From Kitasatospora atroaurantiaca (GTDB taxonomy: Bacteria > Actinomycetota > Actinomycetes > Streptomycetales > Streptomycetaceae), in contig NZ_VIVR01000001.1 of the NCBI RefSeq assembly GCF_007828955.1, positions 4,402,001 through 4,466,000 of the forward strand: a DNA stretch of 64,000 bases, in the 5' to 3' direction. Under the pieces are notes generated by a model that was not told the origin of the DNA, ran no database searches, and saw only the letters and a program-made list of their open reading frames with translations. The position numbers were made by a program, and so were the translations under genes. Each line of letters opens with the position of its first letter. Position 1 is the first letter of the stretch. Below are positions 57,218 through 64,000 of this stretch, one piece after another.

Positions 57218-57877
57218 TCAGCGGGCGCTGATCCGGACGCGCTTGATGTCGACGGGGAGGTTCGGGAAGCCGTCGCCGGGGTTGTTCTGGTCGTCCTCGC
57301 CGGCTGCGGCGATCTTCTGCAGGACGTCGAGGCCGGCGGTGACGCGGCCGAACGGGGTGTAGGCGGGGGAGAGCTTGGTGTCCTTCCAGACGAAGAAGAA
57401 CTGGCTGCCGTTGGTGTTCGGGCCGGCGTTGGCCATGGCCACCGTCCCGGCGGGGTAGGTCGCGCCGGTCAGGTTCTCGTCCGGGAAGGAGTAGCCGGGC
57501 CCGCCGCTGCCGGTGCCGGTCGGGTCGCCGCACTGGAGCACGTAGATGCGCTGGGTGGTGAGCCGATGACAGTGGCTGCGGTTGAAGTAGTCGTGCTCGG
57601 CCAGGAAGCGGAACGAGAAGGTGGTGCACGGCGCCTTGTCCGTCAGCGCCTGGAAGGTGACCGCCCCTTGGCCGGTCCGCAGCGTCGCGCTGTACGGCTT
57701 GGCGGCTTTTCTGGCGTCGAAGACCGGGATGCCCTTGAAGTTGTCGGCGGGCACCGCCGGTGTGTAGGCGCAGGTGACCTGTGCCGTGGGTGCCGCATCG
57801 GCCACTCCCGCCGACATGGTCAGGCCGAGGGGCAGGGTGGTGGCGGTGACGAGCAACGCCCAGTGCTTGCGCTTCAC
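57218..57877 (-). CDS. Secreted cyclophilin-type peptidyl-prolyl isomerase
   Basis: This 219-residue protein has a Sec signal (KRKHWALLVTATTLPLGL... ending near ADAAPT) and a cyclophilin fold: YSATLRTGQGAVTFQALTDK, RFLAEHDYFNRSHCHRL and GTVAMANAGPNTNGSQFFFV, the last being the strongest family motif. The catalytic arginine position (FNRSHCHRL) differs from the common FHRVIPGF, so activity may be changed. GTG 57877 follows GGAGG eight bases away; upstream frame to 58114 overlaps the EamA promoter region. Confidence 0.88.
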   Translation of the reverse strand: MKRKHWALLVTATTLPLGLTMSAGVADAAPTAQVTCAYTPAVPADNFKGIPVFDARKAAKPYSATLRTGQGAVTFQALTDKAPCTTFSFRFLAEHDYFNRSHCHRLTTQRIYVLQCGDPTGTGSGGPGYSFPDENLTGATYPAGTVAMANAGPNTNGSQFFFVWKDTKLSPAYTPFGRVTAGLDVLQKIAAAGEDDQNNPGDGFPNLPVDIKRVRISAR

Positions 57878-58098
57878 TTGACGGACCTCCAGGAGCGGGC
57901 GGGTTGTCATGACTGCATCATGACTTCCCGTCCTCGGATCCGGTATGCGCGCGCGACCGGCTTCGTCAGGTGGGCCGGCCGGAAAGGTGTTGATCGGCTG
58001 CGGCCCGGTGCGCGAGGATGGCCCGCCGCGACCCCGCGAGCATGATCCGTCCGAAGGCGTACGGGCATCGAGCCGCCCCGCCTCGGAGGGACCTGCCC

Positions 58099-59022
58099 AT
58101 GCGAGCCGCTTCACAGACCGTCCGCGACCTGCCCGTCCTCGGTGTGGCGGTGGTCTGGGGCTCCAGCTTCCTCGCGGTCAAGCACCTCGCGACCCCGGAC
58201 ACCGTGGTGTCGATGCTGGTGCTCCGCTTCGGGCTGGTCCTGCCGCTGCTCGCCCTGGTGGCCTGGCGCGCACTGCGCCGGCTGAGCGTGCGGGAGTGGC
58301 TGGGCGGCGCGGCCCTGGGCGGCATCCTCGGCGCGATCTTCCTGCTGGAGACGTACGGAGCCGTGCTCACCAAGGCGACCAATGCCGGGCTGATCATCAG
58401 CCTGACGATGGTCTTCACCCCGCTCGCCGAGAGTGCCGTCCGACGCACCGCCCTGCCGCGTGCCTTCCTCGCGGCAGCCGGTCTCTCGGTGCTGGGTGTC
58501 GCGCTGCTCGGGCTCAGGGCGCCCACCCCGGGCGACCTGCTGGTCCTCGGCGCGGCCGTGGTCCGGACCGTCCACGTGCTGACCATGTCCCGGACCAGGG
58601 CGATCCGGGGGACGGACTCCCTCGCCCTGACCTGGGTCCAACTCGCCGCCGCGACCCTGGTCTTCGCCGTCGTCGCACCGTTCAGCGGCTCGTCCCCGCT
58701 CGCCCTGGCAGCCTCCTACGGCCCGTCCCAGTGGGCGCTGCTGCTCCACCTGACGCTGCTCTGCACACTGTTCGCCTTCTTCGTCCAGATGTGGGCCGTC
58801 CGCGCCACCTCCCCGTCCCGGGTCAGCCTGCTGCTCGGCACCGAGCCGCTCTGGGCCGCCGTCTTCGGTATCGCCCTCGGCGGCGACCGCCTGAGCACCC
58901 TCGCGCTGTTGGGCGCCCTGCTGGTCCTGGTCGGCACCGAGTGGGGCCGCCGAGCCGCCGGCCCGGCCCCGGCCGCCGAGTCGATGACCGAGGCGGTCAC
59001 GGCCTCGCCCGAGCCTGCCTGA
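58099..59022 (+). CDS. EamA-family (DMT) transporter
   Basis: This 307-residue protein has ten predicted helices in two EamA repeats, beginning LPVLGVAVVWGSSFLAVKHL and KATNAGLIISLTMVFTPLAE. The second repeat ends SRVSLLLGTEPLWAAVFGIA, LGGDRLSTLALLGALLVLVG, which is typical of drug/metabolite exporters. The start is ATG 58099 with GAGGGA upstream, rather than 58018. It diverges from the cyclophilin gene and is 451 bp before nuoA. Substrate unknown. Confidence 0.87.
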   Translation: MRAASQTVRDLPVLGVAVVWGSSFLAVKHLATPDTVVSMLVLRFGLVLPLLALVAWRALRRLSVREWLGGAALGGILGAIFLLETYGAVLTKATNAGLIISLTMVFTPLAESAVRRTALPRAFLAAAGLSVLGVALLGLRAPTPGDLLVLGAAVVRTVHVLTMSRTRAIRGTDSLALTWVQLAAATLVFAVVAPFSGSSPLALAASYGPSQWALLLHLTLLCTLFAFFVQMWAVRATSPSRVSLLLGTEPLWAAVFGIALGGDRLSTLALLGALLVLVGTEWGRRAAGPAPAAESMTEAVTASPEPA

Positions 59023-59473
59023 GACGGTCCGGGACGACCGCGCTCGTGAGCTTGTGAACGAAAGGTCAAGCGCACGTACGAGCCCTGCCACCCCTGCGAG
59101 TGAGGGCCTCTATCACGTCAACATGGTGCTCAGAAATTTGCGATGAGCGCAGCATGATTGATATAGGCAGATGCCTCTGACCAGTCGCTTCACAGATGAA
59201 TGCGACAGATTGTGGCCATTTGCCTTCGTTGGGTTGATAGATCGTGGCTTGATCGCCTTGGCGATCGTTTGTGAGGTGGCGTAGATCACAAAGATCGTCC
59301 AGAACTGCGTGTCGCAGATCACAAGCCGACGGGCATAGGATGCGCTCGATCCAGGCTTTGTGAACTGCCTCACATGAGGTGGATCTCAGGAAATGGATCA
59401 CGGGTCAACCACAGCGTGACCCGGCGGTTCCGATCTGCAGTCAAGGACGACTGGACGGAGGGAGCGGGGGCTC
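59023..59473. promoter_or_regulatory. AT-richer control region of the nuo operon
   Basis: This 451-bp region is visibly less GC-rich than its surroundings from about 59100 to 59400. It contains TTTGTGA at 59269 and TCACAAA at 59287 as an inverted pair with an 11-base spacer, and repeated AGATCACAA at about 59284 and 59315. The operator-like site at 59359-59374 is listed separately. Minus-strand frames at 59066-59401 and 59113-59373 look non-coding. Confidence 0.6.
59359..59374. promoter_or_regulatory. Rex- or Crp-type operator upstream of nuoA
   Basis: TGTGAACTGCCTCACA. It differs in one place from TGTGAACNNNTTCACA, the consensus I recall for the streptomycete Rex repressor, and its outer TGTGA-N6-TCACA is also a Crp/Fnr-type pattern. 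It lies 100 bp before the nuoA ATG. Rex is known to control nuo in S. coelicolor as far as I recall. Confidence 0.65.
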
Positions 59474-59833
59474 ATGAATGCCTACGCGCCGATCCTCGTA
59501 CTCGGTGCCATCGCGGCGGCGTTCGCGGTCGGCTCCGTCGTGATGGCCTCACTGACCGGCCCCAAGCGCTACAACAGGGCCAAGTTGGAGGCCTACGAGT
59601 GCGGCATCGAACCGACCCCGCAGCCGGTGGGCGGCGGTCGGTTCCCGATCAAGTACTACCTCACGGCGATGCTCTTCATCGTCTTCGACATCGAGATCGT
59701 CTTCCTCTATCCGTGGGCGGTCAGCTTCGACGCCCTGGGGATCTTCGGGCTGGTCGAGATGCTCCTGTTCATCGCCACCGTCTTTGTCGCGTACGCCTAC
59801 GTCTGGCGTCGCGGCGGTCTGGAGTGGGACTGA
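59474..59833 (+). CDS. nuoA: NADH-quinone oxidoreductase subunit A
   Basis: This 119-residue membrane subunit has three helices: YAPILVLGAIAAAFAVGSVV, then AMLFIVFDIEIVFLYPWAVS, and IFGLVEMLLFIATVFVAYAY. The loop YECGIEPTPQPVGGGRFPIK matches NuoA, and FDIEIVFLYP is the family signature that contacts the quinone channel. It is the first gene of the nuo operon. GGAGGGAGCGGGGGCTC precedes ATG 59474. Confidence 0.96.
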   Translation: MNAYAPILVLGAIAAAFAVGSVVMASLTGPKRYNRAKLEAYECGIEPTPQPVGGGRFPIKYYLTAMLFIVFDIEIVFLYPWAVSFDALGIFGLVEMLLFIATVFVAYAYVWRRGGLEWD

Positions 59834-59891
59834 CGGCCCCTTGTGAACGCGAGGGCAAACACCCGGACTTGAGAAGGCTGAGAGGGATCTG

Positions 59892-60446
59892 ATGGGTATC
59901 GAGGAGAAGCTGCCGAGCGGCTTTCTGCTCACCAGCGTGGAGACGGCCGCGGGGTGGGTGCGCAAGGCATCCCTCTTCCCGGCCACCTTCGGGCTGGCCT
60001 GCTGCGCGATCGAGATGATGACCACCGGGGCCGGCCGCTACGACCTGGCCCGGTTCGGCATGGAGGTCTTCCGGGGCTCGCCCCGGCAGGCCGATCTCAT
60101 GATCGTGGCGGGGCGGGTCAGCCAGAAGATGGCCCCGGTGCTGCGCCAGGTGTACGACCAGATGGCCAACCCGAAGTGGGTCATCTCGATGGGCGTCTGC
60201 GCCTCCTCCGGCGGGATGTTCAACAACTACGCGATCGTCCAGGGCGTGGACCACATCGTCCCCGTCGACATCTACCTGCCGGGCTGTCCGCCCCGCCCGG
60301 AGATGCTGATGGACGCCATCCTCAAGCTCCACGACAAGATCCAGCACGAGCCGCTCGGCGTGAACCGGCGCCGCGCGGAGGAGCTGGCCGAGGAGCTCGC
60401 CCTGGAGGCCACCCCGACCAGCGAGATGGGGGGGCTGCTGCGATGA
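59892..60446 (+). CDS. nuoB: NADH-quinone oxidoreductase subunit B
   Basis: This 184-residue subunit holds the terminal 4Fe-4S cluster (N2). Its ligands are the adjacent cysteines in FGLACCAIEMM, with later ones in GVCASSGGMFN and LPGCPPRPEMLM. The spacing matches the family. Cluster N2 reduces the quinone at the interface with NuoD. The stop overlaps nuoC (ATGA). Confidence 0.96.
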   Translation: MGIEEKLPSGFLLTSVETAAGWVRKASLFPATFGLACCAIEMMTTGAGRYDLARFGMEVFRGSPRQADLMIVAGRVSQKMAPVLRQVYDQMANPKWVISMGVCASSGGMFNNYAIVQGVDHIVPVDIYLPGCPPRPEMLMDAILKLHDKIQHEPLGVNRRRAEELAEELALEATPTSEMGGLLR

Positions 60447-61162
60447 CCTCCGAGAACAACGCGCCGGAGAGCGCCGTCCCCGCCACCCGTAAAGAGATCC
60501 CGGTGGAGGTGATCGGCAAGCGCCAGGGCATGTTCGGCGCGCAAGGCACCGGCGACACCTCCGGCTTCGGCGGCCTGACCGCCCCGATCGCGCTGCCCCC
60601 GGCGAGCGTCCGCCCGTACGGCGGCTGGTTCGACGAGGTGGCCGACGAGTTCGAGGGCGCGATCGAGGAGCAGGGCCTCGACCCGGCCGAGGTGGTCCAG
60701 AAGACCGTCGTGGACCGCGGCGAACTCACCCTCCACATCGCCCGCGAGCACCTGCTCAAGGCCGTCCGGACCCTCCGCGACGACCCGGCCCTTCGCTTCG
60801 AGCTCTGCCTCGGTGTGAGCGGCGTGCACTACCCGAGCGACACCGGCCGGGAGCTGCACGCGGTCTACCAGCTGCGCTCGATCACCCACGGCCGCCTGCT
60901 GCGCGTCGAGGTCAGCGCACCGGACGCCGACCCGCGCATCCCGTCCGTCGTCAGCGTGTACCCGACCAACGACTGGCACGAGCGCGAGGCGTACGACTTC
61001 TTCGGCCTGATCTTCGACGGCCACCCCGGGCTCACCCGGATCATGATGCCGGACGACTGGCTGGGCCACCCGCAGCGCAAGGACTACCCGCTCGGTGGCA
61101 TCCCGGTCGAGTACAAGGGTGCCCAGATCCCGGCGCCCGACCAGCGGAGGTCGTACAGCTGA
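60443..61162 (+). CDS. nuoC: NADH-quinone oxidoreductase subunit C
   Basis: This 239-residue protein is the 30-kDa-type peripheral subunit. The family motif is YDFFGLIFDGHPGLTRIMMP, followed by LGHPQRKDYPLGG. The first 70 residues are a variable extension usual in actinobacteria. The ATG at 60443 overlaps the nuoB stop, and its own stop overlaps the nuoD start, showing tight translational coupling. Confidence 0.95.
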   Translation: MTSENNAPESAVPATRKEIPVEVIGKRQGMFGAQGTGDTSGFGGLTAPIALPPASVRPYGGWFDEVADEFEGAIEEQGLDPAEVVQKTVVDRGELTLHIAREHLLKAVRTLRDDPALRFELCLGVSGVHYPSDTGRELHAVYQLRSITHGRLLRVEVSAPDADPRIPSVVSVYPTNDWHEREAYDFFGLIFDGHPGLTRIMMPDDWLGHPQRKDYPLGGIPVEYKGAQIPAPDQRRSYS

Positions 61163-62487
61163 TGAGCACTGACTACGAAGCAGGTGCGCGAGAGACCACC
61201 GAGGGCCGGGTCTTCACCGTCACCGGTGGCGACTGGGGCGAGGTGGTCGAGGCCGTCGGCAGGGCCGACGACGAGCGGATCATCGTCAACATGGGCCCCC
61301 AGCACCCGTCCACCCACGGCGTGCTGCGGCTGATCCTGGAGATCGACGGCGAGACGGTGAAGGAAGCCCGCTGCGGCATCGGCTACCTGCACACCGGCAT
61401 CGAGAAGAACATGGAGTTCAGGAACTGGGTCCAGGGCACCACCTTCGTGACCCGGATGGACTACCTGACCCCGCTGTTCAACGAGACCGCCTACTGCCTG
61501 GCCGTCGAGAAGCTGCTCGGCATCACGGATCAGATCCCCGACCGGGCCACCGTCATCCGGGTCATGATGATGGAGCTCAACCGGATCTCCTCGCACCTGG
61601 TGGCGCTGGCCACCGGCGGTATGGAGATCGGCTCCACCACCCTGATGATCTACGGCTTCCGGGACCGCGAAGTCATCCTGGACGTCTTCGAGTTGGTCAC
61701 CGGCCTGCGCATGAACCACGCGTACGTCCGGCCCGGCGGCCTGGCCCAGGACCTCCCGCCGGGGGCGGTCGACCAGATCCGCGAGGCCGTCAAGCTGTTC
61801 CGTTCGCGGATGCACGAGTACGACAAACTCGCCAGCAACAACCCGGTGTTCAAGGCCCGCCTGGTGGACGTCGGTCACCTCGACCTGTCCGGCTGCCTGG
61901 CCCTCGGCGCCACCGGGCCGATCCTGCGGGCCACCGGCCTGCCGCACGACCTGCGCAAGTCCGACCCGTACTGCGGGTACGAGAACTACGACTTCGAGGT
62001 CGCGGTCGCCGACACCGCCGACTCCTACGGCCGGTTCCTGATCCGGCTGGAGGAGATGAAGCAGTCGCTGCGGATCGTCGAGCAGTGCCTGGACCGGCTG
62101 AAGCCGGGCCCGGTGATGGTGGCGGACAAGAAGATCGCCTGGCCCGCCCAACTGGCCGTCGGGGCCGACGGGATGGGCAACTCGCTCGATCACATCCGGA
62201 AGATCATGGGCACCTCGATGGAGGCCCTGATCCACCACTTCAAGCTGGTCACCGAGGGCTTCCGGGTCCCGGTCGGGCAGGCGTACACGGCGGTCGAGTC
62301 GCCCAAGGGCGAGCTCGGGGTGCACGTGGTCAGCGACGGCGGGACGCGCCCGTACCGCGTCCACTTCCGCGACCCCTCGTTCACCAATCTGCAGTCGATG
62401 GCGGCGATGTGCGAGGGCGGCCAGGTCGCCGACGTGATCGTCGCGGTGGCCGGGATCGACCCGGTGATGGGAGGCGTGGACCGGTGA
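61162..62487 (+). CDS. nuoD: NADH-quinone oxidoreductase subunit D
   Basis: This 441-residue 49-kDa-type subunit forms the quinone pocket with NuoB. NMGPQHPSTHGVLRLILEID is the canonical signature, with the conserved histidines, and CGIGYLHTGIEKNMEFRNW and VVSDGGTRPYRVHFRDPSF follow. It is related to nickel-iron hydrogenase large subunits but lacks the nickel cysteines, as expected. The 40-residue N-terminal lead is longer than in enterobacteria. Confidence 0.96.
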   Translation: MSTDYEAGARETTEGRVFTVTGGDWGEVVEAVGRADDERIIVNMGPQHPSTHGVLRLILEIDGETVKEARCGIGYLHTGIEKNMEFRNWVQGTTFVTRMDYLTPLFNETAYCLAVEKLLGITDQIPDRATVIRVMMMELNRISSHLVALATGGMEIGSTTLMIYGFRDREVILDVFELVTGLRMNHAYVRPGGLAQDLPPGAVDQIREAVKLFRSRMHEYDKLASNNPVFKARLVDVGHLDLSGCLALGATGPILRATGLPHDLRKSDPYCGYENYDFEVAVADTADSYGRFLIRLEEMKQSLRIVEQCLDRLKPGPVMVADKKIAWPAQLAVGADGMGNSLDHIRKIMGTSMEALIHHFKLVTEGFRVPVGQAYTAVESPKGELGVHVVSDGGTRPYRVHFRDPSFTNLQSMAAMCEGGQVADVIVAVAGIDPVMGGVDR

Positions 62488-63224
62488 GCAACGTCGAATT
62501 GGGCCTGCCGGCGCTGCCGGCCAAGCCGTACCCGGCGGAGGTGCAGGCCAGGCTGGCGGAGGACGCCAAGGAGCTGATCGGCCGCTACCCCGTGGCCCGC
62601 TCCGCGCTGCTGCCGCTGCTGCACCTGGTGCAGGCGGAGGAGGGCTTCGTCAGCCCGACCGGGATCCGGTTCTGCGCCGAGCAGTTGGAGCTGACCACCG
62701 CGGAGGTCTCGGCTGTCGCGACCTTCTACACCATGTACCGGCGCCGGCCCGCCGGGAAGTACCACGTGGGCGTCTGTACCAACACGCTCTGCGCGGTGCT
62801 CGGCGGCGACCAGATCTTCGACGAGCTCCAGGAGCACCTCGGGATCAGGAACAACGAGACCACCGCCGACGGCGAGATCTCGATCGAGCACATCGAGTGC
62901 AACGCGGCCTGCGACTATGCCCCCGTGGTGATGGTCAACTGGGAGTTCTTCGACAACCAGACCCCCGAGAGCGCCAAGCAGCTGGTCGACGAGCTGCGGG
63001 CCGGCCAGGACCCGCAGCCCACCCGGGGCGCCCGGCTCTGCTCCTTCAAGGAGACCTCCCGCCTGCTGGCCGGCTTCCCCGACGAGCGCCCCGGCGCCGT
63101 GGACGCCTCCGGCGCGGGCGGCGCCCCCTCGCTGGCGGGCCTTCGGCTGTCCAAGGGCGAGGCCCTGCCCGGCACGCCGGGCACCAAGGTCGTCTCACCG
63201 CGCCACGAAGGGACCGAAGCGTGA
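62484..63224 (+). CDS. nuoE: NADH-quinone oxidoreductase subunit E
   Basis: This 246-residue 24-kDa-type subunit binds one 2Fe-2S cluster through GVCTNTLCAVLGG (C-x4-C) and ECNAACDYAP (C-x3-C). It begins NVELGLPALPAKPYPAEVQA. A C-terminal extension of about 65 residues (KETSRLLAGFPDERPGAVDA onward) is low-complexity and absent in shorter homologues. GTG 62484 overlaps the nuoD stop (GTGA). Confidence 0.95.
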   Translation: MSNVELGLPALPAKPYPAEVQARLAEDAKELIGRYPVARSALLPLLHLVQAEEGFVSPTGIRFCAEQLELTTAEVSAVATFYTMYRRRPAGKYHVGVCTNTLCAVLGGDQIFDELQEHLGIRNNETTADGEISIEHIECNAACDYAPVVMVNWEFFDNQTPESAKQLVDELRAGQDPQPTRGARLCSFKETSRLLAGFPDERPGAVDASGAGGAPSLAGLRLSKGEALPGTPGTKVVSPRHEGTEA

Positions 63225-64000
63225 TGACCTCCGCCGAGCCGGCCGAGAAGCTGCTCACCCCCGTACTCTCCGCCTCCTGGGACGACAACCGCCCCTGGAC
63301 GCTGGCCACCTACCGGCGCCACGACGGCTACCAGGGCCTGCAGGCGGCCCTCGCGATGCCGCCCGACGACGTCATCGCCCTGGTGAAGGACGCCGGACTG
63401 CGCGGCCGCGGCGGCGCGGGCTTCCCCACCGGCATGAAGTGGCAGTTCATCCCGCAGAACGACGGCAAGCCGCACTACCTCGTCGTCAACGCGGACGAGT
63501 CCGAGCCGGGCACCTGCAAGGACATCCCGCTTCTCTTCGCCAACCCGCACTCGCTGATCGAGGGCATGATCATCGCCTCGTACGCGATCCGCTGCGACCA
63601 CGCCTTCATCTACCTGCGCGGCGAGGTCGTCCCGGTGCTGCGCCGGCTCCAGGCGGCGGTCGCGGAGGCGTACGAGGCCGGGTACCTCGGGAAGAACATC
63701 CTCGGCTCGGGCATCGACCTCGATATCACCGTGCACGCGGGCGCCGGGGCGTACATCTGCGGCGAGGAGACGGCGCTGCTCGACTCGCTGGAGGGCCGGC
63801 GCGGCCAGCCGCGACTGCGGCCGCCGTTCCCGGCCATCGCCGGTCTGTACGCCTGCCCGACGGTGGTCAACAACGTCGAGTCGATCGCCTCGGTGCCGCC
63901 GATCCTGGCCCGGGGCAAGGAGTGGTTCAAGTCGCTCGGGACGGAGAAGTCCCCCGGCTTCACGCTCTACTCGCTCTCCGGGCACGTCACCAACCCCGGC
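63224..64000 (+). CDS. nuoF: NADH-quinone oxidoreductase subunit F, N-terminal part (runs off the right edge)
   Basis: The first 259 codons of the 51-kDa-type NADH-binding subunit are visible and open to the end of the window. GLRGRGGAGFPTGMKWQFIP is the NADH/FMN-binding glycine motif, YLVVNADESEPGTCKDIPLL the next conserved block, and AGAYICGEETALLDSLEGRR the FMN contact region. The cluster N3 cysteines lie beyond the edge. The ATG at 63224 is used; the GTG one codon upstream would overlap the nuoE stop by GTGA and is an equal alternative. Confidence 0.95.
   Translation, partial: MTSAEPAEKLLTPVLSASWDDNRPWTLATYRRHDGYQGLQAALAMPPDDVIALVKDAGLRGRGGAGFPTGMKWQFIPQNDGKPHYLVVNADESEPGTCKDIPLLFANPHSLIEGMIIASYAIRCDHAFIYLRGEVVPVLRRLQAAVAEAYEAGYLGKNILGSGIDLDITVHAGAGAYICGEETALLDSLEGRRGQPRLRPPFPAIAGLYACPTVVNNVESIASVPPILARGKEWFKSLGTEKSPGFTLYSLSGHVTNPG

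Noticed and set aside
59066..59401. Minus-strand frames of 111 and 86 codons in the nuo leader
   Set aside because: Their codon use is unlike this genome, with many AT-rich third positions. They coincide with the promoter region and show no ribosome binding site.
1..64000. tRNA, rRNA or known riboswitch genes
   Set aside because: I looked for cloverleaf-like T-loop sequence (GGTTCGAATC-like) and common riboswitch cores and found none I could support. A covariance-model search would be decisive.

Overview
This window is high-GC actinobacterial chromosome, almost certainly from the Streptomycetaceae (Streptomyces or Kitasatospora). The evidence is strong G/C at third codon positions, many GTG and a few TTG starts, tightly coupled ATGA/GTGA overlaps, mycothiol- and DtxR-type regulators, futalosine-pathway menaquinone genes, and a gene order around citrate synthase, pdxH, a UPF0309-type SIS protein, dmdR1 and nuo that resembles S. 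coelicolor. I saw no rRNA, tRNA, CRISPR array, transposase or prophage.

Layout. 1-3.6 kb: the start of an MHYT-type membrane sensor, a MarR/MFS efflux pair, a GNAT enzyme and thpR. 3.9-10.7 kb: a carbohydrate island with a secreted GH101 endo-alpha-N-acetylgalactosaminidase, a cytoplasmic GH35 beta-galactosidase and a divergent AraC regulator. 10.8-14.2 kb: serC, citrate synthase and pdxH. 14.4-23.4 kb: a complete FXS locus, with a 60-residue FxSxx-COOH precursor (fxsA), a radical SAM/SPASM maturase fused to an HExxH domain (fxsB), an AAC(3)-like acyltransferase, a TIR-like protein (fxsC) and a 1,339-residue ParA/TIR/NB-ARC/TPR protein (fxsT). 23.6-29.5 kb: a dehydrogenase lacking its expected catalytic Arg, a hydrolase/DUF4231-like pair, a SIS protein, the iron regulator dmdR1 and a prim-pol-like protein. 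29.9-38.6 kb: a TPR regulator, a membrane-anchored Q/P-rich protein, an orphan ABC binding protein, purU, an ECF sigma/anti-sigma pair and an RsbW-like kinase. 39-49 kb: three MFS transporters, a LacI regulator, GNAT enzymes, a secreted GH30 galactanase, a bile-acid/sodium symporter-type protein and a cold-shock gene. 49.6-64 kb: a respiratory block of mqnA, a Ser/Thr kinase, mqnC, a degenerate amidohydrolase, menG, a MenJ-like quinone reductase, a secreted cyclophilin, an EamA transporter and nuoABCDE plus the start of nuoF.

How genes work together. MqnA and MqnC make the futalosine-route intermediates, MenG methylates demethylmenaquinone, and the geranylgeranyl-reductase homologue probably saturates its side chain, giving the quinone that the nuo complex reduces. 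GH101 would release Gal-beta-1,3-GalNAc from O-glycoproteins outside the cell and GH35 could split it inside. The FXS locus joins ribosomal peptide modification to an NLR-like signalling protein and is the most interesting system here.

A family of about 100-bp imperfect palindromes (six copies) is scattered between genes. A separate 30-bp palindromic mini-element is nested in one copy and also sits in frame inside mqnC.
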